From Bryobacteraceae bacterium (lineage in GTDB: Bacteria > Acidobacteriota > Terriglobia > Bryobacterales > Bryobacteraceae): a stretch of DNA of 11,316 nucleotides. Positions 1-5,592 of this stretch are shown here, piece by piece. Under the pieces are notes generated by a model. It had not been told where the DNA came from. It was given only the letters and a program-made list of their open reading frames with translations, and did no database searches. Each line of letters opens with the position of its first letter. Within the stretch, counting starts at the first letter, position 1. The DNA is taken from NCBI GenBank assembly GCA_025350445.1, contig JANXXV010000956.1, positions 1 through 11,316 on the forward strand. The letters run 5' to 3'. Both the position numbers and the translations under genes were made by a program.

Positions 1-200
1 CTTTTTCAAGGCCATCCGCCACCAATCACACCAACGCTGAAACCGAAACCATACTCCTAGACGGGCACCTCGGCACCAAACATTTGTCGGACATAGCTTG
101 CCTGCCTAGCCTGGTTTGAAGGATCTCATAGTCAGGCGATCGCGCCCAAGACTGATTCCAGTTTCTGGCTCACACGATCACGCGCCCCGCGTGTTCTGAT

Positions 201-212
201 ACTCCTAGGAGT
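201..212. promoter_or_regulatory. 12-bp perfect palindrome at acetyltransferase start
   Basis: ACTCCTAGGAGT is a perfect palindrome that covers the only Shine-Dalgarno-like AGGAG and runs into the GTG start codon. The 10-mer ATACTCCTAG at 199-208 occurs again at 51-60, and GTGTTCT is repeated at 191-197 and 211-217, flanking the palindrome. This could be an operator or a hairpin masking the ribosome site. No regulator gene is adjacent, so its function is inference. Confidence 0.35.
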
Positions 213-1017
213 GTTCTCAATCACGCATCTTTTGGCGCGGCGCCTGGAGATGGCAGAGGCGGAAGATGGCGTCACTTGCGTGGAAGCGCAGCACCTGCTG
301 AACCCCGGGGCGGGCGCTATCTCTGAACCGTTCCTGGGCGGGTATCTGCTGTTCGTGGGAGCGGGCTCCCCGTTCACTCATGCTCTGGGGCTGGGTCTGG
401 CCGGCCCGGTGACAGAAGCCGATGTGGAACGAATGGAAGAGTTCTATCGCCTCCGCGGCGCAGGCGTAACAGTGGATGTCTGCCCCTACGCGGACTCGAC
501 ACTGCCGGAGACGCTGGCGAAGCGTAATTACAAAGCCGCCGAGTTCACCAATGTACTCGTGCGCGCCACTTCAGCCGGCGAACAGATTCCAGAAGCTGCC
601 GCCTTACCCCACACTCGAGTGAGATCGGCGTCCGAGGCCGAGATCTACGCGGAGACAGTTGTGCGTGGATTCTTCGGCCGTGACGACGTCAGCGCGGAGG
701 AGCGGAACCTGGGGCGGATTCTGGCGGCGATGCCCGGCACGCTCACCTACTTTGCATTGGTAGACGGCGTGCCGGCCGGCTGCGGACAATTGGCCCTTCA
801 CGGCGGCGGCGCCACTTGTTACGGCGACAGCACCTTGACGGCGCACCGGCGCCGCGGCACGCACACCGCATTGATTCGCGCGCGCCTTGCCGAAGCGGCG
901 GCACGGGGGTGCGATCTGATCACGGCGGGCACGCAGCCGGGAAGCATCTCGCAACGCGACTATGAGCGCCAGGGTTTCCAGGTGGCCTATACAAAGGTTA
1001 CGATGGTGCTGGATTGA
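211..1017 (+). CDS. GNAT-family N-acetyltransferase
   Basis: Probable cytoplasmic acyl-CoA-dependent N-acetyltransferase of 268 aa; the substrate cannot be read from the sequence. The C-terminal half (about residues 135-268) has the GNAT pattern: a strand with GVPAGCGQLAL near 186-196, the acetyl-CoA pyrophosphate-binding loop as RRRGTHTALI (213-222, matching R/Q-x-x-G-x-G/A loosely), an amphipathic helix RARLAEAAARGC, and a late ERQGFQ (252-257) typical of the last GNAT strand-helix. Residues 1-130 look like a degenerate second GNAT-like half. The start is uncertain. GTG at 211 gives an N-terminus with LARRLEMAE, which fits my recollection of related proteins, but AGGAG at 206-210 touches it with no spacer. 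ATG at 250 is in frame and also abuts a GGAG. The stop overlaps the next gene by 4 nt, suggesting translational coupling. Confidence 0.8.
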   Translation: MFSITHLLARRLEMAEAEDGVTCVEAQHLLNPGAGAISEPFLGGYLLFVGAGSPFTHALGLGLAGPVTEADVERMEEFYRLRGAGVTVDVCPYADSTLPETLAKRNYKAAEFTNVLVRATSAGEQIPEAAALPHTRVRSASEAEIYAETVVRGFFGRDDVSAEERNLGRILAAMPGTLTYFALVDGVPAGCGQLALHGGGATCYGDSTLTAHRRRGTHTALIRARLAEAAARGCDLITAGTQPGSISQRDYERQGFQVAYTKVTMVLD

Positions 1018-1862
1018 AGACGCTACTACTCTTTTTAATGACCGGGGTCTGCGCGTTTGCCCAGACAGCCGCGTGGAATTATGTGCCGCCGGACACAACA
1101 TCAATCGCCGCCATGGAGTGGCGGAAGGTGCTGGACTCACCGTACCGCGAAATGATTCGCCAGGAGATTCCGCCGGCAACTCTGCAATTGCTGGGCGGGA
1201 TTAATTTCATCGAAGGCATCGACCGTGTAGTAGTGGCGGGTATCGGGAAATCGGCCTTACTGATTCTGAGCGGCAAGTTTGAGCTGGGGTCGCTGAAGGA
1301 CATGGCTGTCTCCGATGGCGGCACGGTGAAGCCCTATAAGAATGCCCAACTGCTGCTGTCACCCGATGCGGATGCGGACACCCAAATCGCACTGGTGAGC
1401 GACACTATTGTGCTCATCGGGAATTTGGAATCCTTGACGGCGGCTATCGATCGCGGCAACGGCCCCAAGCGGCCGGCGCGTTCGGGAAGCTACGATTTGT
1501 GGCTGTTTTCGAAGTCGCCATCGCCTGAGATTGTTAGCCATGAGTTCGGCCTGACCATTAAAGACGGCATTCAACTTGACGCAAACATCAACGCAATTTC
1601 CAATGACTATGCCCGGAGATTGAAAGAGAACGCGCATCTGCATCAACTGGGGGCGGAACAAGACGGCTCCACGGTTCGCATCGGCGCCAAGCTGGACAAG
1701 GATCAATTCGATCGCGGACTGGGAAAATGGCGCGTGTCGCTGGAGGAATTGCGGGCGCCGGAACAGGTAATGCAGAAGGTGGAGGAGCCAAAAGGGCCGC
1801 TGAAGATACGGATATCCGGACTCGACGGAGGAACGCGGGAAATCCTGTTGCCGCCGCGGTAG
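1014..1862 (+). CDS. secreted protein of unknown function
   Basis: A 282-aa protein I cannot assign to a named family. It begins with a clear Sec signal peptide: K2, a hydrophobic core LLLFLMTGVCAF (4-15) and an AFA|Q signal-peptidase I site after residue 16. There is no lipobox, so it is probably periplasmic or extracellular. The mature part is mixed alpha/beta with no transmembrane segment, no evident catalytic motif, and a C-terminus KIRISGLDGGTREILLPPR. TTG at 1014 is chosen because it gives the complete signal peptide and overlaps the upstream stop in the arrangement TTGA (4 nt). The coding strand and reading frame continue directly from the acetyltransferase, so the two are probably one transcription unit. 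A functional link between them is unknown. Confidence 0.75.
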   Translation: MKTLLLFLMTGVCAFAQTAAWNYVPPDTTSIAAMEWRKVLDSPYREMIRQEIPPATLQLLGGINFIEGIDRVVVAGIGKSALLILSGKFELGSLKDMAVSDGGTVKPYKNAQLLLSPDADADTQIALVSDTIVLIGNLESLTAAIDRGNGPKRPARSGSYDLWLFSKSPSPEIVSHEFGLTIKDGIQLDANINAISNDYARRLKENAHLHQLGAEQDGSTVRIGAKLDKDQFDRGLGKWRVSLEELRAPEQVMQKVEEPKGPLKIRISGLDGGTREILLPPR

Positions 1863-1952
1863 AGATTCCGCCCCATGATGAAGCGCGGGATTCGGTATGG
1901 CATTGCACTAGTGTGCCGTCCCGTCTAATTCTTTACAACAAGCAACTGGTCG

Positions 1953-1978
1953 CAAGGTGGGGCAGACACCTTGTCTGC
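1953..1978. repeat. two overlapping short inverted repeats
   Basis: CAAGGTG (1953-1959) pairs with CACCTTG (1967-1973), and GCAGACA (1962-1968) pairs with TGTCTGC (1972-1978) around a 3-nt loop. The two hairpins are mutually exclusive. It lies 91 nt past the secreted-protein stop and has no following U tract, so an intrinsic terminator is not supported. It forms the left edge of the nested repeat element. Confidence 0.5.
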
Positions 1979-2160
1979 GCGTAGGCGTTAAGGTAAGAAC
2001 GTTTGTTCTTAAAAATGTTCCGGATTCGTTTGATCATCTACCTCTTGCTCACGCGCGCGGCTCAGCCGGATCAATCAGTTAACCGAGCCGCGACCGTGAG
2101 GGAGTGGTGCTGCGAAGTCCATAGTTTGGCTTATCTTAACGCCTATGCCTTGTCTGCGCG
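1969..2160. mobile_element. MITE-like nested inverted-repeat element
   Basis: A 13-bp direct repeat CCTTGTCTGCGCG at 1969-1981 and 2148-2160 brackets a 164-bp segment. That segment starts at 1982 with a 16-bp arm (1982-1997, TAGGCGTTAAGGTAAG) and ends with its inverted copy at 2130-2145 (15 of 16 positions). Inside sits a second inverted pair, 2048-2063 against 2085-2100 (14 of 16), and a small hairpin 1995-2010 (AAGAAC/GTTCTT). Terminal inverted repeats flanked by a direct duplication is the architecture of a non-autonomous miniature transposable element. However, 13 bp is long for a target duplication, and 2 nt separate the right arm from its copy. It could instead be a structured RNA or a REP-like repeat. 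It encodes nothing recognisable. Confidence 0.45.
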
Positions 2161-2216
2161 CGCCCCCTCGGCGAGCGCTCTTGCGCGCGTCGTCAACTCT
2201 TACCAGGGTCAGAACA

Positions 2217-2492
2217 CTAGCGGGTCTTCTGCTTTGGTCCTGGCTTGGTAGCATTCTCCTGGCTCAACGCTTGGGCGAGCAGCGTCTTGATGACGGCTTG
2301 GCGGCTGATATTGAGTCGGGCGGCACGCTGATCGAGTTCCCGTAACAGGCCTTGGGTCAGGTCAACGTTCACGCGGTGGATCGGCCTGACCGCTGTAAAT
2401 TGATTGGTGAAGCAGGCGGAGACATCTTCGCCGCGCGCGGCCTTCGCTGCAATCCCGTCAGCGGTAAGTTTCGTCTTAGGAATTTTTGGCAT
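2217..2492 (-). CDS. brnA: BrnA-type ribbon-helix-helix antitoxin
   Basis: A 91-aa CopG/BrnA-like antitoxin. In the BrnT/BrnA family the antitoxin binds and neutralises the toxin and represses the operon through its DNA-binding fold. The fold is visible: strand HRVNVDLT (39-46), helix 1 (47-59), turn NISRQ (61-65) and helix 2 AVIKTLLAQAL (66-76). The N-terminal third, with acidic GEDVSACF, corresponds to the toxin-binding part. The C-terminus is a basic tail KPGPKQKTR. ATG at 2492 is chosen because it has a strong ribosome site (GGGGAAG, 9 nt upstream, inside brnT). It overlaps the 3' end of brnT by 17 nt, so expression is likely coupled to the toxin. Antitoxin downstream of toxin is the usual brnTA order. 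Confidence 0.85.
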   Translation of the reverse strand: MPKIPKTKLTADGIAAKAARGEDVSACFTNQFTAVRPIHRVNVDLTQGLLRELDQRAARLNISRQAVIKTLLAQALSQENATKPGPKQKTR

Positions 2493-2748
2493 AGCTTTGT
2501 TCTTCCCCGGTGGTCGCGTTCCAGGCCGTGATCAAGTGGCGGTATTCACCCTGGGAATGGCGCCGGACCTCAAAGATCACGGAACAGAGGCGGCCACGGC
2601 ACCACCCGATGGCGCGGAACTGTTCTGCTTGATCACACCGGCGATCTACCACGTGCACCTGATCGAATATCTGCTGCGCTTCTTCCAGGCTGACGGCATG
2701 TTTTCGTTTAACGCCGGAACTCTTTTCCCGATCGTAGCCGAAGCGCAT
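2476..2748 (-). CDS. brnT: BrnT-type toxin (ribonuclease fold)
   Basis: A 90-aa toxin of the BrnT family, known as RelE-fold ribonucleases that block translation. It shows the family layout: N-terminal FGYDREKS (3-10), KRKHAVSLEEAQQIFD (14-29), then RAIGWCRGRLCSVIFEVR (45-62) and the closing strand HLITAWNATTGEEQSY (71-86). The reading frame remains open for another 107 codons upstream of this ATG, but homology starts exactly at MRFGYD, so 2748 is the start. No Shine-Dalgarno precedes it. It reads divergently from the mgtC-like gene, with 57 bp between the two starts, and overlaps brnA by 17 nt. The long plus-strand frame over it (2404-2805) is a shadow. Confidence 0.85.
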   Translation of the reverse strand: MRFGYDREKSSGVKRKHAVSLEEAQQIFDQVHVVDRRCDQAEQFRAIGWCRGRLCSVIFEVRRHSQGEYRHLITAWNATTGEEQSYAKNS

Positions 2749-2751
2749 AGG

Positions 2752-2766
2752 GATATAACAGTTATA
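2752..2766 (-). promoter_or_regulatory. candidate brnTA promoter -10 and operator palindrome
   Basis: TATAAC-A-GTTATA at 2754-2766 is a perfect 6+6 inverted repeat with a one-base centre, starting 5 nt before the brnT ATG. Read on the minus strand, TATAAC (2761-2766) is a good -10 hexamer 12 nt before the start, and TATATC (2752-2757) is another. No convincing -35 was seen. RHH antitoxins commonly bind such repeats over their own promoter, so this is a plausible BrnA operator. The assignment is inferred from position and symmetry. Confidence 0.5.
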
Positions 2767-2805
2767 CCATCGCCGGCGGGACGCCGAGACAGAGCAACGC
2801 CGATT

Positions 2806-3501
2806 TTGTATGATGAACTGGTGGAAGCCGCGGAATTCATCACTCGCTTGTTGATCGCGATGGCGCTTGGCTCGGCTATCGGCGTGGAACGGCAGGTCAG
2901 CCATCATTTGGCCGGCTTGAAGACGAACGCGCTGGTGTCTACCGGGGCGGCGCTGTTTATGGTGGTGGCGGCGGCGATGTCCGGTGACGGAAATGGGCGG
3001 ATTGCGGGACAGATCGTCACCGGCATCGGGTTCCTTGGCGGCGGCGTGATTTTGCGCGATGGCTTTCATGTTCGCGGCTTGAACACTGCCGCTACTTTGT
3101 GGTGCGCGGCGGCGGTGGGTACGCTGGCGGGCGTGGGCCTGTTGATGCAGGCGGCGGTGGGAACCGCGGTGGTGCTGGCGATTAACGTGGGGCTCCGGCC
3201 GATCTCGGCGCGGATTGGCGAAGAGGGGCTTTTGGGGCTGGGGCAGGTTTCGGGCTACCAGGTGCGGATGGTGTGCCGGATGGAGAGTGAGGCGGCTGTG
3301 CGCACCGGATTGCTGGAACTGGCGCAGGCTGCTAAGCTGGACCTGCGGTCAATGAAAACCGAGGTGACGGGGACGGAGATGCTGGCTATTCAGGCGGAGT
3401 TTGCGCCGACGGGGAAAGGCGGGGCGCGTTTGGAGGAGTTGGTGCAGCGGGCTGGCGGGTTTGAGGGCGTTAGTTCGGTGGAGTGGAAGGCGCTGGCTTG
3501 A
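2806..3501 (+). CDS. MgtC/SapB-family inner-membrane protein
   Basis: A 231-aa integral membrane protein of the MgtC family, linked in pathogens to growth in low magnesium and to modulation of ATP synthase; its role here is unknown. Signatures: RLLIAMALGSAIGVERQ (14-30), GLKTNALVSTGAAL (37-50), GIGFLGGGVILRDG (73-86) and GLNTAATLWCAAAVG (91-105). Hydrophobic segments lie near 12-28, 42-58, 68-84 and 98-128. A C-terminal soluble ACT-like domain (about 150-231) is present, as in the longer family members. TTG at 2806 is chosen because the family N-terminus begins there. The frame is open back to 2404, but that part is antisense to brnT and shows no homology. A GTG at 2821 is an alternative. It forms an operon with the OmpA-like gene 20 nt downstream. 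Confidence 0.82.
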   Translation: MYDELVEAAEFITRLLIAMALGSAIGVERQVSHHLAGLKTNALVSTGAALFMVVAAAMSGDGNGRIAGQIVTGIGFLGGGVILRDGFHVRGLNTAATLWCAAAVGTLAGVGLLMQAAVGTAVVLAINVGLRPISARIGEEGLLGLGQVSGYQVRMVCRMESEAAVRTGLLELAQAAKLDLRSMKTEVTGTEMLAIQAEFAPTGKGGARLEELVQRAGGFEGVSSVEWKALA

Positions 3502-3510
3502 TGGGTAATT

Positions 3511-3514
3511 GAGG
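3511..3514 (+). promoter_or_regulatory. ribosome binding site of OmpA-like gene
   Basis: GAGG sits 7 nt before the ATG at 3522, in the 20-nt gap after the mgtC-like stop. It fixes the start of the downstream gene and supports co-transcription. Confidence 0.6.
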
Positions 3515-3521
3515 TCACAAC

Positions 3522-4406
3522 ATGAAATTGTCGGGACCCAACCAGACCATTTTTGAACTCGATTCAACCGCGACGCACTCGATGCCCGGACCGTTCCGGA
3601 TGATCGTCAGGGGCTTTTCCCGTTACCATAGTACGGTTCAGTCACTCGCCATCCTGGAAAAAATCCGGCTTGTGGTGACTGCCGACTTCATCGCCGAAAG
3701 CTTCAGGCCGGGCAACCTGCCCATCGCGGGCGTGAAACTTATCGGTCATGCCGACTTCGATGCGCAGCGGGGCAGGGTTTTCGAGCACGACATCAGCGTG
3801 ACGCGCGCGGAGGATGTGGAGCGGGAACTGAAGGCTCGTGTAGACCGGCTCACCTGGGAGTTCAGTCCCACGGTGATCCCGATGCAGAAGATGGCCTTTT
3901 CAAATACGATCGATTGGCAAAGCACAGGAGTAGGGGCAACCCAGCCCGCCGCCGAGAACGTGAAACGGCACCGCACGCCCGGCAACATGACCGAGGGGGA
4001 TCGAAAACTCAACCGCCGGGTTGAGATCTTCCTGGAACCGGGAACAACCCCTGTGCGAACGCCGCCTTCGCCCGAAGCCATCAAAGTGATTGAGGACATA
4101 TTGAGGGGCCGCCGGGTTATTCCTTTTCCACCGCCGCCTCCACCGGGCAAACCCGAGATCCCATGGATACTACCGAAGCGCGGGGATCGCAAGACTTTCC
4201 TGGATATGGTGAAGGCTCTAAACGAAACTCTGGGCTTTCTGGATGTGGACACGATACTCGGCACGCTGAAGGACAGAATTCCTCCCAACGACCCAAACTG
4301 GACGGACGATTTCCATAAGGAGTGGCAAAAGCTCGAGGACGAGCGCCGTCAGCGTAACGATGTCCCGCCGCGCCGCGGTGTGGACCCTGTGGGCGGAGAC
4401 AAGTAG
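3522..4406 (+). CDS. OmpA-like domain protein without signal peptide
   Basis: A 294-aa protein with a divergent OmpA C-terminal-like domain at about 45-172. Landmarks are IAGVKLIGHAD (68-78, the usual G-x-T/A-D), ISVTRAEDVERELKARV (91-107, the usual LS-x-x-RA-x-x-V), STGVGATQP (134-142, the G-x-G-x-x-x-P element) and DRKLNRRVEIFL (160-171, the NRRVEI signature with the peptidoglycan-contacting arginine). OmpA domains normally bind diaminopimelate in peptidoglycan. A linker follows with a PPPPPP run (203-208) and a charged, helical C-terminal part (222-282). No signal peptide, lipobox or membrane segment is visible at the N-terminus, so either export is non-classical or the domain serves another purpose. 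It is 20 nt downstream of the mgtC-like gene, with a good ribosome site. Confidence 0.65.
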   Translation: MKLSGPNQTIFELDSTATHSMPGPFRMIVRGFSRYHSTVQSLAILEKIRLVVTADFIAESFRPGNLPIAGVKLIGHADFDAQRGRVFEHDISVTRAEDVERELKARVDRLTWEFSPTVIPMQKMAFSNTIDWQSTGVGATQPAAENVKRHRTPGNMTEGDRKLNRRVEIFLEPGTTPVRTPPSPEAIKVIEDILRGRRVIPFPPPPPPGKPEIPWILPKRGDRKTFLDMVKALNETLGFLDVDTILGTLKDRIPPNDPNWTDDFHKEWQKLEDERRQRNDVPPRRGVDPVGGDK

Positions 4407-4955
4407 CATCCGGGAGTGCGCGCCGGTGTGCTTCAGTAGAAATCTCAATAGTGCACCGCGGTCGAGTTTACGGCGATAGTCGAGCGGGTCGGCCCATTGT
4501 AGGTCGCATAGTGTGCCGAAGTGCCCCGGGGCCAACGGTCAGGGCAAAATGCAAGAAGAATGCATGGCGGACCCTCGAGCGGCAATTACCCTCAAACGGG
4601 TATGTGCTTGAGTCAGGTGGATACGGTCTTGCAGCATATTTCGTGTGGCTGGCGCATTGAACCGTCGTCCCGCTTCCGGCAGCGGGATGACGGCGTCCCG
4701 CGCAGTCCAGGGGGACCGCCCCACCCGAGCTGCTGCAATAGCAATTACCTGAGTGAAGCACATACACAGCTACCCTCATTCTTGAGCACTGACGAGAGAA
4801 ATCTTTGCGCGCTTTGCCTCCCGATGCCAGGCAGGAACTTGTTGTGGTGGGATAATGCGCGACGCGCTGGTGCGGCGCGAAGCTTATTGGCGATTTGGAC
4901 CCTTGCGTGGATTGGCGGTCGAACATCATGTGCCGGCTTGAGAGACAATGAAAGC
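4407..4955. other. 549-bp spacer with no recognised gene
   Basis: Several frames cross this region (for example 4218-4535 minus and 4521-4955 plus), but none shows a recognisable domain or sensible composition. The minus-strand frame near 4440-4535 has a protein-like stretch, and a 28-codon frame sits at 4855-4941 (+). Either could be a decayed gene remnant; I could not identify them. A 12-bp-stem hairpin at 4663-4692 and the palindrome GCCCCGGGGC at 4523-4532 are the only clear structures. The promoter of the DUF433/DUF5615 pair should lie at its right end, but no convincing hexamers were found. Confidence 0.5.
4663..4692. repeat. hairpin, 12-bp stem
   Basis: CGTCGTCCCGCT (4663-4674) pairs with AGCGGGATGACG (4681-4692) around a 6-nt loop TCCGGC; 11 pairs are Watson-Crick and one is G-U in the plus-strand RNA. 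No U tract follows on either strand, and the nearest plus-strand gene ended 257 nt earlier, so it is not a typical intrinsic terminator. Confidence 0.5.
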
Positions 4956-5162
4956 GTGGCGGAAGCTATTACCAGAGACCCCGAAACGATGCACGGTGTT
5001 CCCGTGTTCCGAGGGACCCGAGTGCAGGTACAGACACTGTTCGATTACCTGGAAGGCGGCGATAGTCTGGAAGACTTTCTGGAGGGATTCCCAACAGTCC
5101 CCCGTGCGCTAGCAGTGGAAGCGCTCGAAGAAGCCAAGCGACTATTGCTGGCTTGCACCTGA
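4956..5162 (+). CDS. DUF433 antitoxin
   Basis: A 68-aa DUF433 protein (winged-helix-like, VapB-related fold), the usual partner of a PIN-like toxin. The family core is intact: ITRDPETMHGVPVFRGTRVQV (5-25), where HG and FRGTR are the invariant parts, then TLFDYLEGGDSLEDFLEGFPTV (27-48) and a C-terminal helix AVEALEEAKRLL. The frame is open upstream to before 4521, but homology begins about five residues after GTG 4956, so that codon is chosen. TTG at 4938 is a possible alternative. The stop and the next gene's start share one base (TGATG), which indicates tight translational coupling. By analogy with related modules it should neutralise DUF5615 and autoregulate the operon. Confidence 0.82.
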   Translation: MAEAITRDPETMHGVPVFRGTRVQVQTLFDYLEGGDSLEDFLEGFPTVPRALAVEALEEAKRLLLACT

Positions 5163-5482
5163 TGCGGCTTCTCATTGACGAGTGCGTCGATGAGCGTCTA
5201 CGGCTTCTGTTTCCAGGCCATGACTGCCAAACGGCTCGCTTTGCGGCGTTGGCGGGACTTAAGAACGGGCGCCTCTTGGATGCGGCCGAAGCCGCCGGCT
5301 TCGATGTTCTAATGACCGTTGACCAAAACATTCCCAATCAACAGAATCTTACAGGACGTAGAGTTTCCGTGATGATTCTTTGCGGACCAACAAACCGGCT
5401 GCGCGATTTGGAGCCGCTGATACCCGCGCTTGTTTCAGCGCTACGATCAATCGGGCGCGGCGAGGTGGGGAGGGTCGGGTAG
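5162..5482 (+). CDS. DUF5615 PIN-like toxin
   Basis: A 106-aa DUF5615 protein, a small PIN-like nuclease fold related to VapC. The first strand MRLLIDECVDERL (1-13) carries the acidic D6/E7 pair. GHDCQTARF (19-27), GLKNGRLLDAAEAAGFDVLMTVDQNI (32-57) with D40 and D54, and VSVMILCGPTNRL (68-80) follow in family order. These acidic residues are the likely metal ligands by analogy with PIN nucleases. ATG at 5162 is preferred over TTG 5153 because homology begins MRLLIDE and the ATG overlaps the antitoxin stop by one base. The gene is convergent with the downstream permease gene, 110 bp away. RNase activity is inferred from the family. Confidence 0.82.
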   Translation: MRLLIDECVDERLRLLFPGHDCQTARFAALAGLKNGRLLDAAEAAGFDVLMTVDQNIPNQQNLTGRRVSVMILCGPTNRLRDLEPLIPALVSALRSIGRGEVGRVG

Positions 5483-5592
5483 ATGTTTGTGCGGGCGTCA
5501 GCACGGACTTCCGGCCGGCGCCTGACAGATTGACCGTCGCGAGTCCACCGGTCACGGCAATCTTCGCGGTCACGCCTCGGCTACGACTGCAA

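Larger units (their letters stand above)
1863..2216. other. 354-bp intergenic region with repeat element, no gene
   Basis: I see no convincing coding sequence here. Frames such as 2003-2251 (+) have no family resemblance, no good ribosome site, and run into the brnA gene on the other strand. The stretch is dominated by inverted repeats, listed separately, and separates the convergent secreted-protein gene and brnA. Confidence 0.6.

Noticed and set aside
1..60. Open plus-strand frame from the window edge ending TAG at 58-60, proline-rich
   Set aside because: Only 19 codons are visible with no recognisable motif; it could be a gene end or chance.
2003..2345. Overlapping plus-strand frames over the repeat element and brnA
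   Set aside because: No domain resemblance, built from inverted-repeat sequence, and antisense to brnA.
4855..4941. 28-codon frame preceded by a GGTGGGA-like ribosome site
   Set aside because: Too short and unrecognised to be called a gene; noted as a possible remnant.
4521..4955. N-terminal extension of the DUF433 reading frame
   Set aside because: Cysteine-, proline- and arginine-rich with no domain pattern; DUF433 homology starts only just after 4956.
5483..5592. CGGTCACG repeated twice in the convergent gap as a possible terminator or repeat array
   Set aside because: Only two 8-bp copies in direct orientation, with no stable hairpin or U tract.
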